The notes under the pieces were generated by a model. It ran no database searches. It saw only the letters and a list, made by a program, of their open reading frames with translations, and was not told the DNA's origin. Position numbers and translations under genes: made by a program. Positions 38,787 through 50,737 of a stretch of DNA of 64,000 bases are shown piece after piece; positions within the stretch are counted from its first letter, which is position 1; each line of letters begins with the position of its first letter. The stretch is from Tachypleus tridentatus (lineage: Eukaryota > Arthropoda > Merostomata > Xiphosura > Limulidae): positions 68,240,326-68,304,325 of the forward strand of contig NC_134830.1 in assembly GCF_004210375.1 (NCBI RefSeq). The letters are read 5' to 3'.

Positions 38787-39357
38787 GAATAAAATGAGGA
38801 GATACTTTTGTTATAGACTCCTATTCTTTGGATGCCACATTAAATACGAATTTTCAACGTTAGAACATTTAAGCTTTGTGAAATTGGCAAAACAATTCTT
38901 CACTGAAATTTGGAAGTCATGTCTCCATTCATAATAGCTACTAACTTACTTAGCTTAATTAAATTGTTATTCATGTTTTTCTCTTTAATATCATCAGGTT
39001 TTAAAATTCTATTTGACGAGAGAGTAATGTACACTGCTGGCCAAAATATTAAGGCCAATAAACATAAAGTAAAAATATGCATTTTGCGTTGTTAGACTCA
39101 ACCACTTATTTGAGTGGAGCTTCGAAAGATGAAAATAAGAAAAGGGAAAATAAACAATAAAAAACTTTTTTAGCATTTAATATGGAAAATCTGAACACTA
39201 TGGCATTAGCCTAAATACTAGTTGGTCAAAAGTTTAAGACCGTACTGAAACGAAGCGTTAATCGGTAAACACGTAACGATATTTAGTTATTTGTGTTCAA
39301 GCATGAGCGTTGTCAACATCTCCCACTGACATTTCATGTGTTACGTTGAGTAAAAAC

Positions 39358-40603
39358 ATGGCAAAGGCTAAAAAGTTGACAGAGTTTGAACGTGGCAGAA
39401 TTGTCGAGTTGCAAAAGCAAGGTCTCTCTCAACGTGCCATCGCTGGTGAGATTGGGCGTAGTAAAACTGCTGTGCAAATTTCTTAAAAGACCCTGAGGGA
39501 TACGGAAAGAGAATTTCAAGTGGCCCAAGAAAATTTCGTCGGCTTTGAGCAGGACAAGTTGTCCGGCAAGACACCAGCCGATCGTCGAGCCAGATGAAGG
39601 CCCTTACGGACGCAGAATGCAGCTCAAGAACAATAAGACGGCATCTACGAAAGAAAGGCTTTAGAAACCGTAAACGTCTTCAAAGGCCACGCCTCTTTCC
39701 ACACCATAAAACAGCTCGGTTAGGGCCCGGCATGGCCAAGCGCGTTAAGGCGTGAGACTCGTAATCTGTGGGGCGCGGGTTTGCATCCCCGTCACGCCAT
39801 GGGGGCGTTATAATTTTACGGTCAATCCCACTATTCGTTGGTAAAAGTGTAGCCCAAGAGTTGGCGGTGGGTGGTGATGACTAGCTTCCTTCCCTCTACT
39901 CTTACACTGCTAAATTAGGGACGGCTAGCACAGATAGCCCTCGAGTAGCTTTGTGCGAAATTCAAAAAACAAAATAAACAAACAGCTCGGTTAAACTTTG
40001 CTGAGAAGCACCAAACATGGGACATAAAGAAGTGGAAGAAGGTTTTATTCTCTGATGAGAAAAAATTTAACCTGGTTGGTCCAGATGGCTTCCAACGTTA
40101 CTGGCACAATAAGGATATTCCATCGGAGACATTTTCTACACGACACAGTGGTGGAGATTCCATCATGATCTGGGGTGCTTTCTCCTTCCATGGAACAATG
40201 GAGCTTCAGGTTATACAGGGGCATCAAACAGCAGCTGGCTACATTGGTATGTTGGAGAGAGAATTCTTATTGATTAAAAGCCCTCACATGTGTGGAAATG
40301 ACTGGATCTTTCAGCAGGACAACGCTGCAATACACAATACCCGCAGGACAAAGGACTTTTTCATGGCGAATAACGTAATTCTTTTCGACCTTTCGAACTG
40401 AACCCCATTGAAAATGTTTGGAGGTGGATGGCAAGGGAAGTCTATACAAATGGATATGAATTCCAAACAGTGCATGGTCTTCGTGAAGCCATCTTCACCA
40501 CTTGGAATAACATTCCAGCCAGCCTTCTGCAAACGCTTATATCGACCATGCCAAAACGAATGTTTGAAGTTATTCGCAATGACGCACGTGCAACTCACTA
40601 CTG
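39358..40603 (+). pseudogene. Tc1-like transposase, copy 3, dead
   Basis: Starts MAKAKKLTEFERGRIVEL with an intact helix-turn-helix, then the family frameshift (GTGCAAATTTCTTAA). A SINE-A (39723-39979) sits between the DNA-binding and catalytic parts. The catalytic part keeps FSDEKKFN and, alone among the three copies, the second Asp in QQDNAAIH (about 40318). A small deletion before NPIENVW removes the usual S-P-x-L segment. Ends ATHY then TGA at 40601-40603. Confidence 0.92.
39723..39979 (+). mobile_element. SINE-A nested in a Tc1-like element
   Basis: Target duplication AAACAGCTCGGTTA (39709-39722, 39980-39993). The copy lacks the segment after the head up to the GGGGGCGTTATAAT block. Confidence 0.95.
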
Positions 40604-41360
40604 AGACCTCTTGTTGGGCATTTTCTACCCTGTTTAGAACTTTTTTTTGGTATGATCTTAAACTTTTGACCAGCTAGTATTTAGGCTAAGTTCATGGTGT
40701 TTACATTTTCCCTATTAGATGCTAAATAGTTTTTATTTTTATTTTCCCTTTTCTTATTTTCATCTTTCGAATCTCTATTCAAATAAGTGGTTGAGTCTAA
40801 CAATGCAAAATGCATATTGTTTCTTTATGTTCATTGGCCTTAAGATTTTGGCCAGCAGTGTACTTTAATAATCGACCTTGTTCATTCATTTCACAGAGTT
40901 TTTAAGTTTATAAACAACACAATATTAACTAGAAATAAAGAATCTGATAAAAGCAAGTTAAAGTGTTATATTTGGTATTACAGTTTTTTGCTCAACCAGG
41001 GATACAAGTATGCCCTAACAATTGCAAGAGAGCCCGAAATGGCTGAAAAACTTAATAATTGTCAACGAGGGTAGACATACAATTTAATGTGTTTGAATTA
41101 AAAGGCATTTGCACCATTCTGTTAAGTTAATGGTATCAATAAGCCAAAATAGTAACTAATAGCAATTACATTGTATGGGGCCCAATTAATTTTATTTGGG
41201 ATGGAAGGGTGATCGTTTGTAATTACGACATTACCATAATCATTTTATGGTTATTTCAACTCGACCTTCGAATTATTTTTTTTACAAACAAGAATGCCAT
41301 ATATGTCGTGTATATTTAGTGATCTTGGAAGATTACCCCATGATAAACTGAACCTTATGT

Positions 41361-41406
41361 GATAAAACTGCTGTGCAAATTTCTTAAAAGACCCTAAGGG
41401 ATACAG
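41361..41406 (+). repeat. Isolated 46 bp piece of the Tc1-like transposase gene
   Basis: GATAAAACTGCTGTGCAAAT through AGGGATACAGG matches 39462-39507 almost exactly, including the family one-base deletion. No other Tc1 sequence surrounds it. Confidence 0.8.
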
Positions 41407-42530
41407 GCTGTAATAATAAACATTATCACATTCTTCCAATAAAAATGAAATGCTACTTGAAGTAACTATAGTATAACTTATTGTATGGTGTGTGCATTTG
41501 TTCATATGTTGCTAGAAAATACTGGGGATACGCAAATCAACATTGTTTTATCACAATATCAGCTTCAATTACGACAAATATTTCAGTGGTTACAATAAAA
41601 TAGGTCTAGTTATAGCACGTGGTCCATAAGTTTTAATCGTCGGTTTCAGTCACAATATAAACTTGAAAAGGGGAAAAGGAAAATTTAGTATAAATAATTT
41701 GCTTGCAGTTCGATCAAGAAAGCATTAATCGGACAGTAACACAAAAGGCTTTGCAAGTAAAGAATGTACTTTCAGACCTTCGTAACAAATGATACAATAT
41801 TTCAAGAGACTGCAAATGAAATACACGATACCTCTAAACAAGAATTACATACCAAACTTAAATTATTTAAGAAATAAACTAGATATACGTCTAACACAAA
41901 CATTTTATAAAAAAAATAGCAAGAAAAAACGTTTGGGTTACATTTCTTTCTAACAGAAATTAACAGCTCCATGTACACAATTTTATTTTACACGACCAGC
42001 ATTAAGCAGGAGGTCCAGGTATTCATAGTTCTTGTTTAACCAGTCTCAGCCTTATAGACGTTAGTGACTGGAAACTTAGTTACTTGTTCAGGTCAAAGTA
42101 TCATAATAAGGATCAAGAGTTCAGAGGTTTGTGTGTACATGTGTCTGAATTCTAGTCCGAGATCGTTATTCTTGTGTATGACACTGGTGGTATAAATCTT
42201 CAAGAATCTGGTATGTTTGAATGCCACGTGACCATTAATTAGTGTGAAATGTTTATTATCCAGACTATAGATTTTCTTGATTGGAAAGGAGGAATGAAAC
42301 ATGTAACTGAGCCAAATCTGAAATTAGATTAATAGGCGACATTAGTTTATGAGCTCAACGACATTTCAGGGAGCCCCCTAGCTAGCGCAAGCCCTGTATT
42401 AATTAATTAATTCCGTAAATGGCGTAGTTACTCCCCAAGATATATATATTTATTTTACATTATTTTTTCAATGAATGGTATTATTCCAATAGCTGTGTGA
42501 TGAAGTTTTATACAGTAGCCTTATTAGAGA

Positions 42531-43115
42531 CATTTGTATACCCCTGTGCACACCTTTTTTAGGTAGCTGTCATGTTCTACCTCTGATATATTCCTTTCCA
42601 AGGTAGCAGACGTCAGTATACTTCTGATATATTCATTTGCTAGGTAGTAGACATCTACAATGTATATACTACAGGTATATACATCTATATACCTGTAATG
42701 AATGCCTTTGTTAGGCAACAGATATTCGTATACCTCTGATGTATTCCTTTCCAAGGTAGCAGATGTCTGTATACTTCTGATGTACTCCTTTATTAGTTGA
42801 TATACATCTGTATGTCTGTAGTGAACTCCTTTGCTAGGTAACAGACATTTCCATACTCCTGAGCTACTCCTTTGCTAGATAGCAGACATCTGTATACTTC
42901 TGATGTACTTCTTTGTTAAGTAATAGACATCTATATACCTTTAATGAATTCCTTTGCTAGGCAAAAGATATGTTTATATCCCTGATGTACTCCTTTGCTA
43001 GGTAGTGGACATCTGTATACCTCTGAAGTACTCTTTTGATAGATAATAGACATCTATTTTTTGTTAGATCATCTGTATACCTCTTATTGACTTATTTATT
43101 AGGTAGCAGATATTT
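42531..43115. repeat. Degenerate satellite, ~41 bp unit, ~14 copies
   Basis: Units resemble CTCCTTTGCTAGGTAGCAGA followed by CATCTGTATACCTCTGATGTA. Units are 75-90% alike by eye. Confidence 0.88.
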
Positions 43116-43149
43116 ATATACATTTGATGCTCCTTCCAGTTCTAAATAC

Positions 43150-43985
43150 AAGATTGTTTAGTGTGAGCATTATTATTTAATTTACTTTGTCGTTTTAATA
43201 TTTAATTTACTTTTCATAACAAGAATGTTAAATATAAATATTTTTAAAAACGATAGTTTTTGACACGTTTGGTTGAATAACTCTGTAAGTGTAGAAGGTT
43301 GTGTTTGCAAATACATTGTTGTCTAGGCTTTACTAATATTTTTGACATCACATTAGTTGAATCTTCGGTATTTTTCGAAGCCTCGGTGATAAGTTATACA
43401 GGTGACTTGCGAGTGCAAGTCAAGAAAAACTGCAGTAAAGTAAAATAGGGAAAAAGTGCATTTCCGTCAGAAAATTAGTTAGTGAATGAAGATGTGAAGT
43501 TAACCGGCATGTGGTTGATTAGCCAAAATGAGCGATATTTAACGTGAGTTTCGCAGTTTAAGAGATAAAGAAAATAAGTTGTCACGTTAAAGGGTGACTA
43601 AAGTAACTGAATATGTTGGTGGGAACTTTTAGTAAAATGACAGTTTAAATTTAGGATACAACTGTGATAACCCATGGGGTAACATAAGTGAAATATTCAT
43701 TGATAAGAGTAGAGAAAAATCATTTGCTTTGTCAATTGGATTCTTAAGTTATTGAATCAGCATGAATGGACTTTTGACAATAAAAGAAAATAATTTAGAG
43801 TATGAGATACAACTGTGATATTCATAGCATGTAGAAGTCTTGTACATTGTTTGATTTCTTTTGAATATATTGTTTTAAAAGAAGTCGAGTGTGCGCTGTC
43901 CGTTTATTGTCGAATTTATTGCAAACAAGTCACAGACACTCACTGCAGAACAGACGTTAACTCACTAATATTTAAAACTCTGACA
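43150..43985 (+). repeat. Repeat family R, copy 3, inside a satellite array
   Basis: Shares its 5' part (TTTCATAACAAGAA) and 3' end (AACAAGTCACAGACACTCAC, CTCACTAATATTTAAA) with copy 5. CpGs are retained. It separates 41 bp satellite units at 42531-43115 from units at 44000-44135. Confidence 0.7.
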
Positions 43986-43999
43986 CCTCCTTTGGTACG

Positions 44000-44135
44000 T
44001 AGCTAATTTTTGTACATGTGTAATGTACTTCTTTGTTTAGTAACAAACATTAGTATCAGATGATGTATTCATTTTTAGATAGTAATGTATCTATACAGTT
44101 GATGCACTCCTTTCTCAGGTAGCAGGCATCTGTAA
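44000..44135. repeat. Satellite continuation, ~41 bp unit
   Basis: About three more units (ACTCCTTTCTCAGGTAGCAG, GCATCTGTAAACAC) on the far side of R copy 3. Confidence 0.75.
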
Positions 44136-44139
44136 ACAC

Positions 44140-47100
44140 AGATTGAAATAATTTCAGATCTTTACCAAATCATTACACTCCATATTACAATGTCCAGTTT
44201 TGCTCTATCTGAAAACAGTTTATCTTGACAATAGTTCTGCAACACAGTTTCCATTGCAAGAAGATTCATTAGAAAACTGCCTAATCCAAATCATGTCACT
44301 TCTCCCTGTGGATTTACATAGTAAACATTTCAAACCTAGCTTTAAGTATACAACTAATCAATTACGGTAGCTATTCTGAAAAGAAGTTCCTGTATTAAAT
44401 GAAATTATTTTTATTGTTAGTTTGTTGTTAAAGACTGGTATGGTACTTTTTGTGGGGTACACATTTTTCAGTAATGAATAATGATCCTTGGTTAGTTCTT
44501 TAGCACTTTGGAGGGTGCTCATGATGAAAATCAGAATAACCCAGTTATGTTTGATAGAAGCTATCAACTTTTACCACACATTACATAAATCACACAATTT
44601 GCTGAATATTTTCAGTTCTAGGAAGTTGAAATTTCAGGTAAAGTCACAGCACACAACAGCATAAGGATTATCAATATGTGTGAGTTTACATGGGAATAGT
44701 TGTCAGCATTAAAGTGAGCTTTATCTGTCCAAAAGATGTTTTGTAGCCAAATCTTATTGAAAAATCAGCCTGGCCAAATATGCAAAGTCAAGCTGCAAAT
44801 GTAGACATCATATTTAATGGCACAAAGGCATTTAAAATGTTAAACTTTGATCATTAATGTTATATTTTATTTTCCACACTAATTTGTGGAAGTATAAGTT
44901 CCTGAGAAGAATCTTTCCACTTACTGACAAAGTAAAGTTTAGTATTTGATATTTTGAGCAGTGTTCATTGTTGTTTTCATAGAAACAGATTGCTCCCTAG
45001 AATAAAGACATCTTTTGTGGATTTAGTTGGAAAAACATTATTCTTAGGGCATTTATAAGTGAACTGGAGATCCAGTTTCTCTTTGGAATTCCATATGACC
45101 CAATTTAAAATTGCCTTTTATTTGATAGCATCATTAAACACCATTCACACAATCTTTCATGCTGACATACATTTTATATAACTCACTAATCTTTTATTAT
45201 CAAATTAGAGATGGAAGAGAAATAAAAGCAATGATAGTTTGTGAGAAAAATTATTAGGGCAGTATAATTTCTTTGTAACCACCATGTTTTATGTCAACTT
45301 TCCTGAATAAAACTTATGATTTTTAATGTGCCTCTGGTGGATTTTATTTTCTCTAAAACAAGTTTTAAGATTTAATTATTTTTAGAAATGAAGGATTTTT
45401 AATATTCACCAAGTATAAAATTTTATAGCTGTATTTCACACATTTAATATAAATAAACTCCACTTAGTATCAGCTACATTTATTTAGAAACTATCTATGT
45501 ATACATTGGCTTTTATTAAACATCAGAAACTTAAACTGTATATTATTCACACAACGACTTTGATCTTTAATCAGTGATAGCTACCACAGTTATTTTATAG
45601 TTATATTTGATTATAAGCACCTCTGGTTGATACAAAGTTGTATACTATATAAATAAAGTAGTACGTTCATACATACACATAGATATATGATATTTCATTT
45701 GATGATTTTTAAAACTAGATATTAATGCATTTAATTTTTGTTGTTCTATCACCAGCACAAATTTAAATTATCAAAGGGGAAATGAGATGCAAATGTATCA
45801 AATCCTGTTAATTCATTCATAAAAACTTGATGTTTTGCACAAAGATACTCCACCCTAGAACAGTTATTTTCTTTATAATTATACCATGTTCAATTAATAA
45901 AGCATGTGAATTTAGATTTATATAAACTTTGCTATGTGGTATTAGAAGGATGGCATGTATGGTTTTGGGAAATGCATGGCTCATCAGTGCCTATCCAAAA
46001 CAATTTACACACATTTGTGTTACATAATGGCTTAGTAAACACTGTGCATTTTAAGTTTTATATTGAATTTGAAATATTTTTATATTATAATCAGAGGCAA
46101 TAAACTTAAATATCTTTGAAAATAGTGCAAACAGTTTTTAAAATTTTTTTCAGGAGTTAATCGTTGATATACAGGAGTTGAACAAACAAATGGAAGTATT
46201 TGTTTGTTTCAAAATGCACTAGCGCTTTTTCATACAAATGGACAAACCTACTTACCAAATATAAAAATCACATCTACCTTTGTTCCTAGGGGTCTATGTG
46301 TGTGTGTGTGTTTGAAAAACCCTCACCTGAGGGTTGTTGTTTTCCTGTGCTGTATTGTAGTTTTTAGATAATTATTGACATCTTGTATTCCAGAAAAATA
46401 CAACTGAAATTGAATCATTTTTTTTAATTTAGTAGAAAAGTAGCTACAAATAAGCCATTATTACTGAACAAAATGCACTTTACAACTCCACTCGTTTACA
46501 AACAACTAAGTGTGGACTGGGAAATAGTGGGAAAAAGTAATCTAGTCAGGTTAGTCAACAATCATTCTTTTTCAATCACATCATTGATTCCATATGTGTA
46601 ACCAGCTTATGGATTCAGTCACCATTGAATGGTTATTTAAATTGTAAGAGGTGCAGACAGTACCAAATAGACTGCCAATCTAACATAGCAGCTAGCCACT
46701 ATAACATCATGGTAGGAGACCAGGTTTCATCTTTGAACCAATAGGTTTATCTCACTGGTGATGTAGTTTTGTAAAGAGACCATTGAATGGTTATTTAAAT
46801 TGTAAGAGGTGCAGACAGTACCAGATAGACTGCCAATCTAACATAGCAGCTAGCCACTATAACATCATGGTAGGAGACCAGGTTCCATCTTTGAACTAAT
46901 AGGTTTATCTCACTGGTGATGTAGTTTTGTAAAGAGACAGAGTACTAACTATATACACTGCTGAACACAGAAAAAGCTTTTGGTTATACACTCTGGCTTG
47001 TCCAATTGCTAGATAATTTTATGACACCATTATGGGATATGTTCAAGGAATAAGATCTTTCCTGTGACTTTCCAGTTCTAAAATTCATTTTAGGAAATAG

Positions 47101-47363
47101 AAGTCATCCTAATTCAGAATAAATGTGATATTCTTATTGAAACTTTCCAATATATTGTTACTTCATTGCCAACTGAATAACTGTTGCCTTTTATGGTTCA
47201 CAGTAGGTTAATTACATATTATATTTTATTTAAACACCTGTCTTCCTCTTTTTGACTAATTCCTATATTTTGTGTATAGTTGGATAAATAAAAACACTAT
47301 TGATGCACATATCATGTTGTTGTCCTTATGTAGTTACAACATAATTTTTTTTTTTCTTGCAAG
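44140..47363. other. CpG-depleted intronic sequence
   Basis: Very few CpG (one in 45001-45600). No gene or recent transposon; it contains the 158 bp duplication. A short (TG)n lies near 46298. Confidence 0.6.
46621..46936. repeat. 158 bp tandem duplication
   Basis: Two head-to-tail copies starting ACCATTGAATGGTTATTTAA at 46621 and 46779 with about three differences. Intronic, 430 bp before a PAR-3-like exon. Confidence 0.95.
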
Positions 47364-47450
47364 TCAACGCATGCCTGGATAACAGTCCACAATCTCAAAC
47401 TAGCCAGTGATGATGGCATACTTGATGATGCAGCTAATGATAAAAAACAA
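47364..47450 (+). CDS. PAR-3/bazooka-like, exon encoding the second half of the N-terminal oligomerisation domain
   Basis: PAR-3 is a cortical scaffold that binds PAR-6 and aPKC to set cell polarity. Its N-terminal PB1-like domain self-assembles into filaments. This exon follows a T-rich tract and AG acceptor, runs 29 codons in phase 0, and ends CAA|GTAAGA. It reads STHAWITVHNLKL then DDGILD then DAANDKKQ. W-x-x-V-H-x-L and GILD are hallmarks of the PAR-3 N-terminus. The exon starts where residue 41 of the mammalian protein would fall. Compared with the mammalian domain, as I remember it, six residues are missing between GILD and the D-x-A-x-D motif. The position equivalent to Asp70, reported as important for oligomerisation, is Asn. 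The preceding exon with the canonical start was not found. Confidence 0.82.
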
Positions 47451-47976
47451 GTAAGAAATGGAGTATCTATTATTTTGCTGGAACCTGTACTGTAATTTAC
47501 TTTTATTTTGACAGACAACAAACTACACTTTGTACTATAATTCAATCTTTAATATGACACTAATGTTACTTTTGTTATAAGCATTCTATGCATATTTTTT
47601 ATCTCAAATGAGCACCTACATTTGTTGTTGTTTTTGCTTTTCAAGAGAATTTAACTGTTTATTTTATTTCGATTTTGAAAAAAATACTGGTCAGCCCAAT
47701 GCTGTGAAAAATTTTGTTCATGTGAAGCATCATGGGAAATATTTTATTGCTGCTTCTTATCTTTTCTTGGTAGTGATGGTGGGGGACTGCTGACCATTAT
47801 GAAAGAAAATGTGAATTGCTGGAAAAGGGGTAACTTTGAGAAAGTTCTCAATTGTTCAGTCACTTCTGTCAACTTCTCTTTGTGACTTTAAGATGAGTTA
47901 CTTCTAAACAGTTTGGATATAATTCATGATTTATATTAGTTTTCATGATACTTCTTTATTTTGATAATTACTGTAG

Positions 47977-48163
47977 ATAATTACCATGTACAAAGAGCAA
48001 GATTCCCCTTTTACATCTCATAATGGAGGAGATGATATGAGTACAAGCTTTGTCAGAACAGAAAATCTTCATATCTTCAGGAGAGGTGGAGATATTCATC
48101 CTAAAGAAAAACAGTTGTACAGTAAAAATGACAGAGAGAACACAGCAGACCACATTTCTAATG
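47977..48163 (+). CDS. PAR-3/bazooka-like, end of the N-terminal domain and start of the linker
   Basis: The exon follows the acceptor CTGTAG, starts in phase 0 and ends in phase 1 (AATG|GTAGCA), giving 62 codons plus one base. It opens IITMYKEQDSPF, matching the last strand of the PAR-3 N-terminal domain (V-x-x-x-Y/F-x-E-Q-D) and joining cleanly to DAANDKKQ of the previous exon. The rest (GGDDMSTSFVRTENLHIF and a Lys/Arg/Asp-rich tail) is low in hydrophobics and probably disordered linker, as in other PAR-3 proteins. No stop interrupts the frame, and both splice sites are canonical. Confidence 0.8.
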
Positions 48164-49558
48164 GTAGCATTATTTCTTCATTAATAAATGATATAATAAT
48201 TTAAGAGAGTTTATTTGACTATGCTGTTTATTACTTAACTTTAGTGCAGTAATTTCATATTACATTAACAGAATTAATTTATGTTAGTTACCAAACCTTT
48301 TTTCTTTATTTAGAACTGCATAACAAAAATACTTAAGGGGTGTGACTTTTATTGAGAAATTATGAGATGTTTTTGCAATAAGCAAAGACATAAAATTAGT
48401 TTAGAATTTCATAACTTAGATGAAGATTAGTGGTTTAAGAAGGAATTGCAAAATGGAGGTGCTTGTTTATAGACATGCAAATTTTACTGCTAATGGCAGC
48501 TAAATTTAAGGGGGTCTGGAACATGCCCTTCAAGAAAATCAATATAATGATATAATTTACTGTTGCTTTATAAGTCAGTTATGTAAAAGTGAAGTTTCTG
48601 AAGATGGAAAAATATTTGTTTCACATTTTTGTCCTTTAAAACAAAGAGGCATAAATGATAATATGGTTAAACATTTACTGTTCGGAAAAGATAAAAACTT
48701 TCTATATTTATCTAACTCACAAAATATCTTGCAAGTACACCAACGTGTAGTTGTAGTCTCATAGCTGGGAGTTTCCAGCCATCGTGTCAGCTCTGAGTAC
48801 TGAAGTATAAACAAGTCTAACTATCATGAAGTGTTTTTCACATGAAATTATGAATGTGCATTTGCATTGTAGATAAACTTGTCCAGACTTCTCCACCTTA
48901 AGCTACTGAGTCATATTAATCCTGCTTGAGTCTTAGAAGTAATATAGAAGACTGTGGTAACTTGAACTATAAAATATACTATTTACTATACATTCTACTT
49001 ATTATTTTTGAAAAAAATCCTGTAATAAAAATTATGGGTTGTTTTGCAAATATCATTGTGATTTTAGCACACTTGTCTGGTGAAGTTCTATTTCATATTT
49101 TAAATTTCCTTCCAAGTACCACTAATTTTTATTACATTTTTGGATTTGTCTAATCCAGAAAAACAGTGTTATACCTGGTTAGTACATGGGAGGATGACCA
49201 CTTGGGGTTATTGGGTCATGATGACCTCAATACTGTTTAGCCCTCTAAATGGCTCAGTGTTAAGCATAAGGGCCTTATGTCACAAAAAACTGAGTTTTGA
49301 TACTTATTATATAGCTTTTATTTAGAAGTAACATATCTTACATTCTGTTATGTTACTTAATTTTACTGTAATTATCTTATTAGTTATGTACAATACAAAT
49401 ATGCTGTAGAGTGTTTAAGAAGCAGTTAAGAACTAAAGAAAAATTTCATAATCATAGATTAATTTCATTAGCATTAATACCTTTAATAACATAAAACACA
49501 TACATGTCTGTTAAAGATCTTTCTACAATCTTCTGGTGCTCTTGTTTTAATTTACCAA

Positions 49559-49824
49559 TTGTTTATTTATTTTTCAATTTTGTACAAAACTACCATAGCT
49601 GTACTGGGTGTCCCCAATTTAGTAGTGAAAGACTAGAGGGAAGTCAGCTAGTTATCACAGTCAAGTCTTAGGTTACTCTTTTATCAATGAATAGTGGGAT
49701 TGACCATCATTTATACTGTCCTCACAGCTGAAACAGCAAGTATGTTTAGTGGGATGGGGATTTGAACCTGTGACCCTCAGATTGTGAGTCAAGTGCCCCA
49801 ATAATGTGGCCATGCCAGGCTTTG
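49559..49824 (-). mobile_element. SINE-A, old intronic copy
   Basis: A full-length but diverged SINE-A on the minus strand with target duplication ATTTACCAA (49550-49558, 49825-49833). Nearly every CpG of the family consensus has become TpG or CpA, unlike copies left of 44 kb. Confidence 0.85.
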
Positions 49825-50591
49825 ATTTACCAAATCTCTGTACAACTAAAATAATTTAAGTTGTATTGATCCTCATTCTCTTTTGAACCTTGTATTTTGC
49901 AAAATATTATTTCAAGATTGCCATTAGGAACTAGCTCTTTGTTAAAACAATTAATGATTTTTGCATTAATTAAATCCCAATTATTTTGCAAAATTAAAAT
50001 TATTTACTGTTATCATAATCTGTTGCAATTTTAACATTTATTGAAATAGTCTTCTATAAAATCTGTACAAAAAAGAAAATAATGATTTTTTTATGTGAAT
50101 TACTTTTCAATTTAAAATCAAACATTTAAAATTTCTAGTAATTTATGTTTAGATTGACAGTCACATAGTATTTACAGTTTTAAAAATTCTCATTTCAAAA
50201 TTCCTTGCACACACAAAAAATTTCTTTTTAAATATAACATTTTGAACTTAATTTTTTGGTTGTAATGGCACTAGTTGTAAGTGAAAAAGAATTGAACAAA
50301 CTTCTAGAATCATCAAAAAAAATTTGAAATTGAAATATATTATAATTGCTGTATTAAAGATAAATATTGTGTCACATACTGAAGTTTAATTTAACTAGAA
50401 AAACTTCTTGGCTTTGTTTAAAAGTTGTAATATTTATTATAGCAGAATCTTTGTGACATTAGTTTTACTGTATGTTAATGTGTATAAATTAAGAAGTATT
50501 TACTTCTTCATTTACCATATAATAACTATGTTTAAATTATTTTTAGTTACTGTTTGACTTAATTTGACAAATTGACGATTTACATTTCCAG

Positions 50592-50737
50592 GTGTAACAG
50601 GTATTCATATGCATAGAGGAAGTGAGCCAGCTCTTAATTGTCTTTCACCCATTTCCGGCAATCCAGACCTTAAAAAGAGGTGGTCTTCTACAGTCGTTAT
50701 GGATTGTAACACATGTAGGACTTCAAGAACTCCATCA
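50592..50737 (+). CDS. PAR-3/bazooka-like linker exon with the RGSEPALN motif
   Basis: Acceptor TTTCCAG|GT and donor TCA|GTAAGT bound 146 bases, which with the one base carried over make 49 whole codons. The product contains VTGIHMHRGSEPALNCLSP and later KKRWSSTVV. PAR-3 proteins have an R-R/G-S-S/E-D/E-P-A-L motif in the linker before PDZ1, followed by a K/R-W-S-T/S segment. Both appear here in the right order and spacing, which is strong support that the three exons belong together. The exon lies inside a CpG-poor intron landscape. Confidence 0.82.

Larger units (their letters stand above)
39032..40860 (+). mobile_element. Tc1-like element, copy 3, with nested SINE-A
   Basis: TA at 39030-39031 and 40861-40862; ends CACTGCTGGCCAAAATA and GATTTTGGCCAGCAGTG. 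Least decayed of the three outside the SINE. Confidence 0.92.

Noticed and set aside
42531..43115. CRISPR-like array
   Set aside because: Regular 41 bp period, but no separation into constant repeats and unique spacers; it is a degenerate satellite in an animal genome.
43150..43985. R as a solo LTR
   Set aside because: Size fits, but no secure TG/CA boundary or target duplication was seen in any copy, so it is left unclassified.
44358..44820. Minus-strand degraded transposase
   Set aside because: A faint resemblance to Tc1/mariner coding sequence (transposase-like WSD-type block) could not be extended; insufficient evidence.
46155..46200. Possible exon after a good acceptor (TTTTTTTCAG)
   Set aside because: All frames close quickly or lack a donor; no PAR-3 similarity.
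36927..47363. Canonical PAR-3 first exon with V-P-C-G motif
   Set aside because: Searched by eye in this intron and upstream and not found; it may lie outside the window or be absent.
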